A stretch of 64,000 nucleotides of DNA, taken from NCBI RefSeq assembly GCF_025699125.1, contig NZ_JAILWC010000001.1, positions 538,204 to 602,203 on the forward strand, given 5' to 3'. Below the pieces are notes generated by a model. The model was given only the letters and a program-made list of their open reading frames with translations. It was not told the origin of the DNA and did no database searches. Numbering within the stretch: position 1 is the stretch's first letter; each line of letters starts with the position of its first letter. Shown in pieces: positions 24,204 to 33,767 of the stretch. The stretch is from Nitrosopumilus sp. Its GTDB lineage: Archaea > Thermoproteota > Nitrososphaeria > Nitrososphaerales > Nitrosopumilaceae. The position numbers were made by a program, and so were the translations under genes.

Positions 24204-24845
24204 TTATAATTCTGCAAATGTTTTTAGAAATACTTCTAGTGGTTGATTTCCTCTAATTTTGATTATTTTGTTATCATTAAAAACCAAAAATGAAGGTGTA
24301 GCATCAATTCCTGCTTCTTTTCCAAATTCATGTAGTGCAATTACTTTATTTTGATATTTCTTTTCATCTAGACATTTGTTAAATGCATCTAAATCCAAAT
24401 TTACTGTTTGCGCAAATTTATCCAAAGATTCCCTAGTAATCCATCCTGTTCTTTCTCCCCCCCAATTATTGTACAATTCATCATGATATTCCCAATATTT
24501 TTCTTGATCATCTGCACAATATGCCGCCTCTGCTGCTAAAAATGAATCAGAACCATTAAGTGGGAAATCCTTGAAGACTAGTTTTACTTTGCCTGTTTTG
24601 ATATATTCTTCATAAATGATATCTAATGTATTTTGATGAAATTTATAGCAAAAAGTACATTGGTAATCCCCCCATTCTAAAATTGTTATTGGGGCATTTG
24701 GATCTCCCATTATTGGTGAACCGTTGTGAATCAGTTTTTGGACTGTAAGTAATTTTGAATCATGATTTTCAGGAAAATACACCATTAGCATTCCAGTTGT
24801 AATTCCAATTATTATGGGAATTGTTAACAGGTAAATTTTTGTCAT
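24204..24845 (-). CDS. DsbA-like thioredoxin-fold protein, membrane anchored
   Basis: A 213-residue protein with one N-terminal membrane helix (about residues 4-23) and a DsbA/DsbG-like domain. The active-site CxxC is YQCTFCYKFH (C63, C66), and the cis-Pro loop is GIDATPSFLVF. LVFKDFPLNGSDSFLAAEAA matches the inserted helical domain of this family. It probably forms or shuffles disulfides outside the cytoplasmic membrane. Nitrosopumilus-type genomes carry several such proteins. Confidence 0.88.
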   Translation of the reverse strand: MTKIYLLTIPIIIGITTGMLMVYFPENHDSKLLTVQKLIHNGSPIMGDPNAPITILEWGDYQCTFCYKFHQNTLDIIYEEYIKTGKVKLVFKDFPLNGSDSFLAAEAAYCADDQEKYWEYHDELYNNWGGERTGWITRESLDKFAQTVNLDLDAFNKCLDEKKYQNKVIALHEFGKEAGIDATPSFLVFNDNKIIKIRGNQPLEVFLKTFAEL

Positions 24846-25092
24846 GTTTTAAGAAAAATCATTATAACTAAATATCTTCGTTAATTTATAGCCGAGTCCA
24901 CAATGTTGAATTTTAGCAGAAATTTCTGTAACAAATAGATCGTCTGATGATGAAATAATACTTACATCTGCTCAACTGGCACTAGATTTTCCAAAATATG
25001 CTTTTTAGTTTTTTTAGATCTTTTCCTGAGAATCTTTTATAATTGGACAAATTATCCAAGTGCTTAAATAGATTCAGATATTGCTTTGATTT

Positions 25093-25308
25093 ATGTCTGA
25101 AACGAGACAAATTAGTGTGTCCAAAACTGGTGTATCCAAACTAGCAATAGTTGCACTGGCCATAATCTTTACAGCAGGATTATTTGTTGTAGGATTTGAT
25201 CAAGGACATGTATTTAGTTTAGTTTATGGTGACCAAGCATTTACTGATCTTTATCTCCATGAACTCACTCATGATATGAGACATGCCGCAGGTTTTCCCT
25301 GTCATTGA
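25093..25308 (+). CDS. cbtB: CbtB-like cobalt transporter subunit
   Basis: A 71-residue protein with one membrane helix (about residues 18-38) and the C-terminal His signature HELTHDMRHAAGFPCH that typifies CbtB. CbtB usually pairs with the membrane protein CbtA under cobalamin control. No cbtA is next to it here. A CTTAAA TATA-like box sits about 33 bases before the ATG. Cobalt uptake would feed the cobalamin used by methylmalonyl-CoA mutase; the adenosyltransferase at 46045 is consistent with this. Confidence 0.85.
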   Translation: MSETRQISVSKTGVSKLAIVALAIIFTAGLFVVGFDQGHVFSLVYGDQAFTDLYLHELTHDMRHAAGFPCH

Positions 25309-25356
25309 ATCCTTCATGAGGACATCTCTTTTTATTATATAGTATTAATTTCTGGC

Positions 25357-25482
25357 GTGTTTGATGATTTCATGACGCTTAGCTTTGCAATTGTAGAGTT
25401 ATATCATGATCAAGTAATTGTAATTGAAAATCAACATCTTTTTGCATATGGAGAAAAGGGAGATATTCCTGAATTTTGGTAA
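25357..25482 (+). CDS. hypothetical 41-aa protein
   Basis: GTG 25357 (ATG 25372 would give 36 residues). Starts with FAIVELYHDQVIVIENQHLF in its core, a beta-hairpin-like alternation. Lies 48 bases after cbtB and may be co-transcribed. Function unknown. Confidence 0.4.
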   Translation: MFDDFMTLSFAIVELYHDQVIVIENQHLFAYGEKGDIPEFW

Positions 25483-25627
25483 TACTAAGTTTGATATTTT
25501 GATTATTTTGGAATCAATTTATATCTAAAAAACAAATAACATTTCATTATAATTAACTATTCTAGTTCTTTAGAATGAGAATCAAAACATCTCGTTTAAA
25601 TATCTGAAGTATTTTTTTGATATTTAC

Positions 25628-25957
25628 ATGTCAAGAAAAATCACTTTACCTCAATTAAAAAAATATGATATCACTCAAAAAGTCATAGAAGCATTAGCAG
25701 ATTCTGAATCTAGAGCAATACTATTTTCAATTATTAAAAAAGGTAATACTGCTGCAGAACTTTCAGATAAATTAAAAATCCCATTAAGCTCTGTTTACAA
25801 AAAATTAGGAGATCTTGAAGAATTGACATTAATTGAAGTTGAAAAATGGTTACTATCAGATAAAGGTAGAAAATACAAGGTTTATCGAAGTAGAATCAGC
25901 AAGGCAGATATCTCCATTAGAAAACCTGAACCTACATTGACGTTGGTAGCCAATTAA
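25628..25957 (+). CDS. ArsR-like winged-helix regulator, tandem copy 1
   Basis: A 109-residue protein with a winged-helix DNA-binding domain: LADSESRAILFSIIKKGNTA, then LKIPLSSVYKKLGDLEEL (recognition helix), then a basic wing ending YRSRISKADISI. It is a clear duplicate of the following gene. The pair lies 450 bases upstream of the phn-type transporter and may regulate it, which is inference from position. Confidence 0.8.
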   Translation: MSRKITLPQLKKYDITQKVIEALADSESRAILFSIIKKGNTAAELSDKLKIPLSSVYKKLGDLEELTLIEVEKWLLSDKGRKYKVYRSRISKADISIRKPEPTLTLVAN

Positions 25958-25966
25958 GTGATTTTT

Positions 25967-26317
25967 ATGTCAAAATCTAATATCATCCAACTATCTGAAT
26001 TTGATATAACCCAAAAAATCATTGAATCGCTTACCAATGTTTGTACTAGGGCTGTTTTGTTTTCAGTTAAAAACAAATCAAAAGACGCAACACAGATAGC
26101 TGAAGAATTAAAAATTTCTCTTTCTACGGTATACAAAACACTATCTGTCCTTGAGGATCTTGCGCTTGCCGAAGTTGATAAATATATTATTTCTCCAGAA
26201 GGTAAAAAAATAAAACTTTATCGTAGTAGAATCGGAAAAGTTGAAATCACTTTAGATAATTTAGAGCCTAGTTTGAATTTATACCCGAACACCGAAAACC
26301 CTAAATCAAATACATGA
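25967..26317 (+). CDS. ArsR-like winged-helix regulator, tandem copy 2
   Basis: A 116-residue protein (ATG 25967; GTG 25958 would add three residues). Same layout as the gene before it: LKISLSTVYKTLSVLEDL recognition helix and YRSRIGKVEITL at the end of the wing. The gap to copy 1 is nine bases, so they are co-transcribed and could form heterodimers. Confidence 0.8.
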   Translation: MSKSNIIQLSEFDITQKIIESLTNVCTRAVLFSVKNKSKDATQIAEELKISLSTVYKTLSVLEDLALAEVDKYIISPEGKKIKLYRSRIGKVEITLDNLEPSLNLYPNTENPKSNT

Positions 26318-26407
26318 TTCATGTTCTCATTCTATAGAGTTAGAATAGTAATCTGGAATGAAGACCTACATTAAATAACTTAGTTCATCCTAATATTTTT
26401 GTAAATC

Positions 26408-27499
26408 ATGAAACAACAAAACATGTTGACATTGATTGCTGTAATTGCAGTAATTGGTGTTACAACTGTATCCTTGGCCCAAAATGTCCAAGCTGAAAGT
26501 TTGGTTCCTGAATGGATCAAATCAAATGCTGGATGGTGGGCTGATGGTACTGTAGATGATGCAACATTTCTTAATGGAATTAAATTCCTAATTGAAAATG
26601 ACATCATCAACGTTTCATCTGAATCAAACACTGTTGATGTTGATACCTTGACCATTGGTTTTATTCCTGTTGAAAAAGCTGATGAACTAACTCCAAAGGC
26701 ACAATCTCTAGAAAAATTTTTAGAATCCAAACTTGGTATTGATGTTGAAATAGTGGTGCCAACAAATTATGAGACTATAATCGAAGGTATGAGATTTGGT
26801 CATATTGATGGAGCCTTCATGGATACTGGACCTGCATGGATTACTCATCAAAGAACAGGTGCAGAAGCTGTTTTGGCAGAACTTGTTTCTGGCAAAGTAA
26901 ACTATCAGGCAACAGTTTGGGCATTAGCTGATAATGATTCTATTCATTCAATAGAAGACACTGTTGGCAAAAGAGTTGCATTTACTAGCATTACTGGTTC
27001 ATCAGGATTTGTTAGACCTATGGGCACACTTGTCACTGATGGGCATATTGTAATTGAAGATGGTGGCGATATTGTTGCTTTAGAATCCGCACTAGCAAAA
27101 AACTTTGAAAGTTATACTTTTGCTGGAGGATACAAGGCTGCATTAGAATTGCTGCTCAATGACAATGTAGATGTTGCGTTTGGTTCAGATATTGCTCCAC
27201 AACAATATCTTGAATTAGAAGATCAAGTTAAATTACGTCCAGTTACTACAATTGGACCTGTACCATCGCATGTGTTTATGGTAAGTGCTGACATGTCAGA
27301 CTCTACCAAAAATGCACTTGTTGATGCACTAGTTGAACTCAATTATGATGAGAAAAACTACATTTTGAAGGATCTCTATGGCGCTGAAGCATTAGTTCCA
27401 ACAACCACAACTATGCATATTGGCGAATTTGGAACTTTTATCGATGCTTTGACAGGACTAGATCAAGTAATTCTAGATAGTTATAACAAGAGCAAATAA
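26408..27499 (+). CDS. phnD: phosphate/phosphonate-type ABC transporter binding protein with N-terminal W-rich module
   Basis: A 363-residue protein: signal peptide (residues about 1-28), then VPEWIKSNAGWWADGTVDDA and FLNGIKFLIENDIIN, a module found in many thaumarchaeal surface proteins, then a PhnD-type periplasmic-binding domain (TLTIGFIPVEKADELTP; GHIDGAFMDTGPAWITHQ; AGGYKAALELLLNDNVDVAF). PhnD proteins bind phosphonates, phosphite or phosphate. No phosphonate-degrading gene is near, so the substrate is open. First gene of an operon with the ATPase and permease. Confidence 0.88.
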   Translation: MKQQNMLTLIAVIAVIGVTTVSLAQNVQAESLVPEWIKSNAGWWADGTVDDATFLNGIKFLIENDIINVSSESNTVDVDTLTIGFIPVEKADELTPKAQSLEKFLESKLGIDVEIVVPTNYETIIEGMRFGHIDGAFMDTGPAWITHQRTGAEAVLAELVSGKVNYQATVWALADNDSIHSIEDTVGKRVAFTSITGSSGFVRPMGTLVTDGHIVIEDGGDIVALESALAKNFESYTFAGGYKAALELLLNDNVDVAFGSDIAPQQYLELEDQVKLRPVTTIGPVPSHVFMVSADMSDSTKNALVDALVELNYDEKNYILKDLYGAEALVPTTTTMHIGEFGTFIDALTGLDQVILDSYNKSK

Positions 27500-27516
27500 A
27501 AACTGGGCATCCTGAA

Positions 27517-28347
27517 ATGAAACAAATTCAGATGACCAAAAACCCTTCTTTTTCCTTAATTTCCACAAAGAAAATCATTCAGATGAATAATGTGTCAACA
27601 TCATATGATTCTAAAAATTTTGCGCTTGAAGGAATCAATCTTTCAATTGACAGAGGAGCAAATTATGCTATTGTAGGTCAATCAGGTTCAGGTAAATCCA
27701 CATTACTCAAATTAATGAATGGCATGATGATTCCAAGTAAAGGTACTATCAAAATTGATTATATGACTCCAAACATGAATAATAAAAAATTCAAAAAAAT
27801 GATGCATGGAATTGGATATATTCCTCAAAGTTTAGGATTAGTAAAAAATATCAGTGTCTTTGAAAACATCATGATTGGCGCATTACCTAGATTAAACAAA
27901 ATTCAATCATTGTTCAAAAAATTCCCTGATGATGAGATTCAAGAAGCAATGAAAATAATTGCTCAAGTTGGATTGAGTGGAAAAGAAAACCGTAAAGCAT
28001 ACATGCTCAGTGGCGGAGAAAAAAGAAGAGTCGCCATTGCTCGTGCACTCATGCAAAAACCCACAATTTTGCTTGCAGATGAAATCGTTTCAGAATTAGA
28101 TCATGTTACTTCACGTGAAATTATGGATTTAATTGCTGAAGCTCAAAAAAGAATGAATCTGACTGCAATTATGGTTCATCATGATATTCAACTTGCATTA
28201 AAATACGCAAATAGAGTGGCAGTAATTAAAAAAGGTCAGAAAATTCTGGAAATTGGTGTTGAAGGGGACACAATAGTTGATTTTCAAACAGGGGATATGA
28301 ATACTGAGGAAATTATGGAGATGTATGCAAATGACACCAAAAAATAA
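27517..28347 (+). CDS. phnC: phosphonate-type ABC transporter ATPase
   Basis: A 276-residue ABC ATPase: Walker A GQSGSGKSTLLKL (about residue 54), signature LSGGEKRRVAIARAL, Walker B ILLADEIVSELD, and H-loop MVHHD. The usual Walker-B-adjacent DEP is DEI here. The start at 27517 gives an extra 25 residues relative to most PhnC proteins; a Met at MNNVSTSYDS is an alternative. It overlaps the permease gene by 23 bases. Confidence 0.9.
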   Translation: MKQIQMTKNPSFSLISTKKIIQMNNVSTSYDSKNFALEGINLSIDRGANYAIVGQSGSGKSTLLKLMNGMMIPSKGTIKIDYMTPNMNNKKFKKMMHGIGYIPQSLGLVKNISVFENIMIGALPRLNKIQSLFKKFPDDEIQEAMKIIAQVGLSGKENRKAYMLSGGEKRRVAIARALMQKPTILLADEIVSELDHVTSREIMDLIAEAQKRMNLTAIMVHHDIQLALKYANRVAVIKKGQKILEIGVEGDTIVDFQTGDMNTEEIMEMYANDTKK

Positions 28348-29116
28348 CATCATCATAGGAATTATTGTTGCATTACTTGTCGCCGCATCATACAATGTAG
28401 ATGCAAACCCGATGGAGTTTGTTGATGGACTACCAAATCTTGTAATAATTATAGATGAAATGCTTCAAGTTGAACCAAAATACATCCCTACCGCTTTTTT
28501 GGCAATGTTTGAAACAATTCAAATGGCATTTATAGGAACCGTTGTAGGAGTTGCAATTGCATTACCTCTTAGTTTGTTAGCTGCACGAAATCTGAACAGT
28601 AAATTTGTTTATGCTCCTACACGTGCATTACTGGCAGCAACTAGAACATTTCCCTCTATTCTATGGGCACTTTTGTTTGTAATTATGGTGGGCTTGGGTC
28701 CTTTTGCAGGGGTATTGGCAATCATAATGTACACAGTAGGATTTATTGCCAAATTACAATACGAGGTAATTGAAACAATAGATTCTGATCCGATGGATGC
28801 AGTTAGTTCCATTGGCGTTTCAAAATTACAGCTTATTCGGTATGTGGTAATTCCTGAATCTGCATCTCATCTTTTAAGTCAAATCCTCTACATGTTTGAT
28901 TACAATGTCCGTCAAACAAGCATTTTGGGATTAGTTGGTGCAGGAGGAATAGGATTTTACATTATAAATTATATTAAATTCTTTGAGTATGGAAAAGCAG
29001 CAATTTTCATGATTGTGGTATTAGTTACAGTGTTGATCATTGATTGGGTTAGTGTAAAGGTTCGAGACAAGTACATAATAAAATCGCAACATGGAATGGA
29101 AGTTACTATAAAATGA
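28325..29116 (+). CDS. phnE: phosphonate-type ABC transporter permease
   Basis: A 263-residue integral membrane protein with about six helices and the binding-protein-dependent permease loop (EVIETIDSDPMDAVSSIGVS) that contacts the ATPase. FPSILWALLFVIMVGLGPFAG is typical of PhnE. Translationally coupled to the ATPase gene by overlap. Completes a minimal importer with the genes at 26408 and 27517. Confidence 0.9.
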   Translation: MQMTPKNNIIIGIIVALLVAASYNVDANPMEFVDGLPNLVIIIDEMLQVEPKYIPTAFLAMFETIQMAFIGTVVGVAIALPLSLLAARNLNSKFVYAPTRALLAATRTFPSILWALLFVIMVGLGPFAGVLAIIMYTVGFIAKLQYEVIETIDSDPMDAVSSIGVSKLQLIRYVVIPESASHLLSQILYMFDYNVRQTSILGLVGAGGIGFYIINYIKFFEYGKAAIFMIVVLVTVLIIDWVSVKVRDKYIIKSQHGMEVTIK

Positions 29117-29131
29117 TTATTAATTAATTTT

Positions 29132-30157
29132 TTATGTAGTGATTTTATCTAATTGATTTGTTTCCGCAGCTATCTTTATCTCTCTTGCTATTCTTCTGCC
29201 CATACTCATTGATTCATTAAACAAAAGGGAATAGTACGGTGAGCCATCCATATAGATATTAGTTCCTGCTACAATTCTTGCTGAAAATTCAAATGATGTA
29301 AATTTTGCATTTTCGTCATATACTCCTTCTATACAAAAAGGGCCATTCATTCCAGGGAATACTATTTTTTTAGACGCATCGACAAAATTCTCTCCCATAT
29401 TGTAGACTTCTTCTAAAAGAGATTCTCTCAAAACCAGAGGACTGTTTCCAATTACGTTAAATGATGGAACTTTCTTTGATTTTAATTGCTGTTCGGAGGG
29501 GATTCTAGCTATGCCTTCAATATCTGATTCATGTCTTTGATCAACTCCAAAAAATTCCAACTCTTCATTTAATGGTGAATAAAAGAATTGTAAATATGCT
29601 AAAACCCCTGCAGCATATTCTTGAATGTAGAGTGTTTCTTCTTTTGAAATTATTCCATCTGCAATCAATTGATTTTTTTTTATGTTGTAATCTTCTTCGT
29701 TTGCTGCCATAAAGTATCCTTTGCCACCTGCAGCACCCTGTCTTTTGACAATTACTAATTTGTTAATGTCTTTAGGATTTGAGACTGGTTTTGGAACTGG
29801 AAGTTTTGCTTCCATCATGAGTTTTTCTTTCATCTCTCGATCTGATTCCCATCTTAGAATCCACTTGTTTCCAAAAACAGGCGTCTTGATTGATTCAATT
29901 TCTTCCGAATTCATTTGAGCAATTAATGTGCCATGAGGAATCAATATTGCCTTGTTTTCTTCAAGAATCGATTGACATTTTTGATCTAAAACTTCTTTAA
30001 AAGAATCTACGAGAATTAATTCATCAATAAATGGAAATCTTCGATATAGTTTTTCACGTTTCTTTTCACATATCAAAATACTTTTGATTCCCTCATCTTT
30101 AGCACCTTTGAGCACTTGCAAAGCACAATGAGATCCTAATGTTGCTATGGCTACCAT
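29132..30157 (-). CDS. purP: 5-formaminoimidazole-4-carboxamide ribonucleotide synthetase
   Basis: A 341-residue ATP-grasp enzyme of the archaeal PurP family, which formylates AICAR with formate and ATP in purine synthesis. It starts with IATLGSHCALQVLKGAKDEG, has the ATP-binding VIVKRQGAAGGKGYFMA and YIQEYAAGVLAYLQFFYSP, and ends with the family pattern FEFSARIVAGTNIYMDGSPY. Length is normal. Other purine genes, purE and purK, are at 58-60 kb. Confidence 0.94.
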   Translation of the reverse strand: MVAIATLGSHCALQVLKGAKDEGIKSILICEKKREKLYRRFPFIDELILVDSFKEVLDQKCQSILEENKAILIPHGTLIAQMNSEEIESIKTPVFGNKWILRWESDREMKEKLMMEAKLPVPKPVSNPKDINKLVIVKRQGAAGGKGYFMAANEEDYNIKKNQLIADGIISKEETLYIQEYAAGVLAYLQFFYSPLNEELEFFGVDQRHESDIEGIARIPSEQQLKSKKVPSFNVIGNSPLVLRESLLEEVYNMGENFVDASKKIVFPGMNGPFCIEGVYDENAKFTSFEFSARIVAGTNIYMDGSPYYSLLFNESMSMGRRIAREIKIAAETNQLDKITT

Positions 30158-30185
30158 TATGATATTTTCAATTAACTTTTGTACC

Positions 30186-30407
30186 TTATGAACTATGTGT
30201 GGACGTGACGAATTGGAATACTTCGTCTATTAGTTCTACACTTAATTCTGATTTTATATTTTCAGGCACTATTTTTAGAATGAAATCATACATTGTGGTG
30301 TTTTTTGGAAGGCTGTCTCTTTCCTGTAAAAGCGAAAAAACTGCAATTCCATTTGAAATGATGGCAATCATTTTTTCTTTATCAGTAAGAACCACAAATT
30401 GGTACAA
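30186..30407 (-). CDS. hypothetical protein
   Basis: A 73-residue soluble protein; KMIAIISNGIAVFSLLQERD near the start is hydrophobic but too short and polar to be a clear membrane helix. Ends 28 bases upstream of purP on the same strand and may be in its transcript. Not recognised. Confidence 0.5.
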   Translation of the reverse strand: MYQFVVLTDKEKMIAIISNGIAVFSLLQERDSLPKNTTMYDFILKIVPENIKSELSVELIDEVFQFVTSTHSS

Positions 30408-30446
30408 AAACCATGGTAATTTAATGTAAATCTAATTTAACAAAAA

Positions 30447-30632
30447 TTAGATGTGTGTTTTAATAATGATGGTGTTTTGAACTGTTTGCTCAATTCCAGA
30501 ATTATTATTTAAAAGTTCAAATTCCACATTATGGCCTTTTGTTTCTTCTACTGGTTGCTGCATTGCATGATATCCTACATATACTGCAGTTATGATAAAC
30601 ATTGCAATTACGAGTCCCATTAGAATATTCAT
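30447..30632 (-). CDS. small single-helix membrane protein (61 aa)
   Basis: One N-terminal membrane helix (NILMGLVIAMFIITAVYVGY) followed by a polar, Asn/Glu-rich tail. Function unknown. It is divergent from aspS with about 100 bases between the starts. Confidence 0.5.
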   Translation of the reverse strand: MNILMGLVIAMFIITAVYVGYHAMQQPVEETKGHNVEFELLNNNSGIEQTVQNTIIIKTHI

Positions 30633-30735
30633 CTTATTTTGATGTGGAATTCCTGCCGGCTATAAGCATTATGAAAAATATGGATTTTTTTGTGTAAAAA
30701 TTAATTACACCATCAAATATGCAATAAAGTAAATT

Positions 30736-32046
30736 ATGATTGAAACTGAATTAGGAAAATTACGTAGATCTCATTATTCTGATGAAATCAACCCCTCTAT
30801 GGATGGATCTCAAGTAACAATAATGGGATGGGTCTTGACAATTAGAGGTCATGGGAATATTAGTTTTGCAACAATTCGTGACAAAAATGGAGATATTTCA
30901 GTTGTGGCCAAGAAAGGAGACTGTTCTGATGAAATACGTGAAACTATTTCATCATTAAAATCTCATTCATCTATTGCCGTTACTGGAAACGTCAAAGCTT
31001 CAGAAAAATCTCCTAGTGGGTTTGAAATAATTCCAACAGAATTAAGAGTTTTTTCCAATGTTGAAAAGATTCCCCCTTTTGAACCCACTGCAAAAACAGT
31101 GAAAAATATTGATACTAGATTAGAGGTACGACCTATTGATCTTAGACGAAGTTCTTTACAACATATTTTCAAAACTAGAAGCTTAGTTTTAAAATCAATT
31201 CGAGATTATTTTAATGAGCAAAAATTTATTGAAATCAATACCCCTAAAATGATTGCAACAGCTACTGAAGGCGGTGCAGCATTATTTCCGATATTTTATT
31301 ACAATAAAGAAGCATTTCTAGCTCAAAGTCCGCAATTATACAAAGAGCAATTAACGATGAGCTTTGAAAAAGTATTTGAAATTGCACCTATTTTTAGAGC
31401 AGAACCTTCTAGAACAAATCGTCATCTTGCTGAAGCAATATCTATCGATTTGGAAGAAGCATTTGTGGATTATAATGATGTGATGAATAGAATAGAAGAA
31501 ATTATAAAAATTTCAATAATGTCTGTGAATAAATATGTCAATGAAAATGCAGATGTTGAATTTACAACACCTTCTATACCTGAAACCATACCACGGTATT
31601 CTTATGATGAATTAGTTGATAAAATGCAAAAAGCTGGAGCGAAAACTGAATGGGGGGATGACCTTTATCCTTCTAATCTAAAAAAGATTGGCCTGGACGG
31701 ATTCTATTTTATAAAAGATTGGCCACTGGCACCAAAACCATTTTACGTAAAGGATAGTAAATCCAACCCTAAAGTTTCTGAATCTTTTGATTTAATGTTT
31801 GGTGATTTGGAATTATCCTCGGGCAGTACCAGAATTGAAAAAAGAGAAGAGTTAGCCGAGAGAATGAAGAACAAAGGGATGAACACTGATGCATTTGAAT
31901 ATCATTTGGGGGCATTTGATTATGGTGTTCCTCCTCACGCAGGTTGTGGGATAGGTCTTGAACGACTGATTATGGCACTTACAGGCACAGAAAACATTCG
32001 GGATGTAACATTTTATCCCAGAGACGTTGACAGATTAACACCGTAG
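30736..32046 (+). CDS. aspS: aspartyl-tRNA synthetase, probably non-discriminating
   Basis: A 436-residue archaeal AspRS: an OB-fold anticodon domain (VTIMGWVLTIRGHGNISFAT) and a class II core with motif 2 IFRAEPSRTNRHLAEAIS (about 219-236) and motif 3 GCGIGLERLIMAL. It charges tRNA-Asp. The gatCAB genes follow at once, so it probably also misacylates tRNA-Asn with Asp for amidation; the residue after GWV is Leu, not the Trp of discriminating archaeal enzymes, which fits but does not prove this. Gap to gatC is nine bases. Confidence 0.94.
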   Translation: MIETELGKLRRSHYSDEINPSMDGSQVTIMGWVLTIRGHGNISFATIRDKNGDISVVAKKGDCSDEIRETISSLKSHSSIAVTGNVKASEKSPSGFEIIPTELRVFSNVEKIPPFEPTAKTVKNIDTRLEVRPIDLRRSSLQHIFKTRSLVLKSIRDYFNEQKFIEINTPKMIATATEGGAALFPIFYYNKEAFLAQSPQLYKEQLTMSFEKVFEIAPIFRAEPSRTNRHLAEAISIDLEEAFVDYNDVMNRIEEIIKISIMSVNKYVNENADVEFTTPSIPETIPRYSYDELVDKMQKAGAKTEWGDDLYPSNLKKIGLDGFYFIKDWPLAPKPFYVKDSKSNPKVSESFDLMFGDLELSSGSTRIEKREELAERMKNKGMNTDAFEYHLGAFDYGVPPHAGCGIGLERLIMALTGTENIRDVTFYPRDVDRLTP

Positions 32047-32055
32047 GTGTATTGA

Positions 32056-32325
32056 ATGGGTATAGAAGAAGAAATAGAACATGTTTCAAAATTAATGAAA
32101 ATCGATATAGATGATCATAAAGAACATGTTGAAAAAGTACGTATGATGATCAGTTATTTTGATATTTTAGATTCTGCAGGCGTTGAATCTGAAGAAATAT
32201 CTGTGCATGAAATATCCCTTTCAAATCTGAGAGATGATGAATATATTCCATTTAATGAAAAATTAATTGAACAGTTAAAACACTACAAGGGAACATATGT
32301 TCGCGCACCCAAGATGTCTTCATGA
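32056..32325 (+). CDS. gatC: Asp/Glu-tRNA amidotransferase subunit C
   Basis: An 89-residue GatC, the small belt subunit that stabilises GatA/GatB. Pattern IEHVSKLMKIDID and DEYIPFNEKLIEQ, ending APKM, is typical. Overlaps gatA by four bases. Works with AspRS to make Asn-tRNA-Asn. Confidence 0.9.
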   Translation: MGIEEEIEHVSKLMKIDIDDHKEHVEKVRMMISYFDILDSAGVESEEISVHEISLSNLRDDEYIPFNEKLIEQLKHYKGTYVRAPKMSS

Positions 32326-33767
32326 ACCTAAAGATATCAGCTCTTGAATATATTCAGGAAGTAAAAAATGGAAATATTTCTGCAGAAGATTATGTTGCAA
32401 AAACCATAGAGCGTATACAAAGTGTTGATGATAAACTTCATGCATTCTTATCTGTAAATAATAATGCTGTTGATCAAGCAAGAGAAATTGACAAGAAAAT
32501 AAAATCGGGTAAAAAGGTAGGAGATTGTTTTGGAATGCCTATTTCAATTAAAGATAATTTATGTATCAAGGGAAGCAAAACTACATGTGCATCAAAGATG
32601 CTTGAAGATTTTATCGCACCATATGATGCTACAGTAATTACAAAATTAAAAGAACAAGATGCAATATTTGTTGGAAAAGTTAACATGGATGAATTTGCAA
32701 TGGGGCTTACAACAGAATTTAGCGCATATGGTCCTAGCAAAAATCCTTGGAATATAGAATATGTTCCCGGTGGTTCTTCTGGAGGTAGTGCAGTTTCAGT
32801 AAGTGCATTTGAATGTGTAGCTTCACTTGGTTCTGATACCGGAGGTTCTGTTAGAAATCCTGCAAGTTTTTGTTCGACTGTTGGTTACAAACCAACATAT
32901 GGTTTGATTAGCAGATTTGGCCTAATTTCATATGCTAACAGTATTGAGCAAATAGGTCCTCTTACAAGAACTGTCAAAGACACTGCATTTATGCTAAATT
33001 TGATTTCTGGAATAGATCCTAATGACAATACTACTATTGATAATCACCAGGAAGACTATCTGTCAGGCATAGATTCTGGTATTGAAGGCAAGAAAATTGG
33101 CATTATTCAAGAAATGATAGGAGAAGGAATAGATCCATCAGTACTTCGTGCCACAAAAGAGGCAATATCTAAACTTGAAGGATTAGGAGCAATTTGTGAG
33201 AATGTGTCCCTTGACATGGTGAAATACTCCGTGGCTGCATATTACACCATCACTGCGACTGAAGCCGGAAGTAATCTTGCTAGATATGATAACTTGAGAT
33301 ATGGTTATGACTTTCCAGTTGAAGGATATGAATTCAATTCTTATATTTCAAAAGCAAGAAAAAACTTTGGTCCTGAAGTAACAAGAAGAATGATTCTTGG
33401 TGGGTTTGTGCCATCATCTGGACACGCCGGAAAATATTTTCTAAAGGCATTAAAAGTTAAAACTAAACTTACAAAAGAAATCAATGATGCATTTGAAAAA
33501 TTTGATCTGTTAATTGCTCCAACTGTACCGATACTTCCATTCAAATTTGGTGAAAAAATTGATAATCCTATCTCGTTATTCTTAGTTGACATAAATACAA
33601 TCACTGCAAATCTTACAGGTAAACCTGCAATTTCCGTCCCATTTTCTCATTCAAATGGATTACCAATTGGAATACAATTAATTGCAAATTCAAATCAGGA
33701 CAAACTATTGCTTCAAGCTGCTTATGCCTTAGAACAAACTGTTACTTTGCCGGTGGTACCGCTATGA
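32322..33767 (+). CDS. gatA: Asp/Glu-tRNA amidotransferase subunit A
   Basis: A 481-residue amidase-signature enzyme that releases ammonia from glutamine. The catalytic triad is visible: Lys77 in ISIKDNL, the cis-Ser in VPGGSSGGSAVS (about 152) and Ser176 in SDTGGSVRNP. Overlaps gatC and gatB by four bases at each end, so the subunits are made together. Confidence 0.95.
   Translation: MNLKISALEYIQEVKNGNISAEDYVAKTIERIQSVDDKLHAFLSVNNNAVDQAREIDKKIKSGKKVGDCFGMPISIKDNLCIKGSKTTCASKMLEDFIAPYDATVITKLKEQDAIFVGKVNMDEFAMGLTTEFSAYGPSKNPWNIEYVPGGSSGGSAVSVSAFECVASLGSDTGGSVRNPASFCSTVGYKPTYGLISRFGLISYANSIEQIGPLTRTVKDTAFMLNLISGIDPNDNTTIDNHQEDYLSGIDSGIEGKKIGIIQEMIGEGIDPSVLRATKEAISKLEGLGAICENVSLDMVKYSVAAYYTITATEAGSNLARYDNLRYGYDFPVEGYEFNSYISKARKNFGPEVTRRMILGGFVPSSGHAGKYFLKALKVKTKLTKEINDAFEKFDLLIAPTVPILPFKFGEKIDNPISLFLVDINTITANLTGKPAISVPFSHSNGLPIGIQLIANSNQDKLLLQAAYALEQTVTLPVVPL

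Noticed and set aside
24918..25010. Open stretch encoding ISVTNRSSDDEIILTS
   Set aside because: No start codon, only about 30 codons, and no similarity to other genes in the window; not enough to call a gene remnant.
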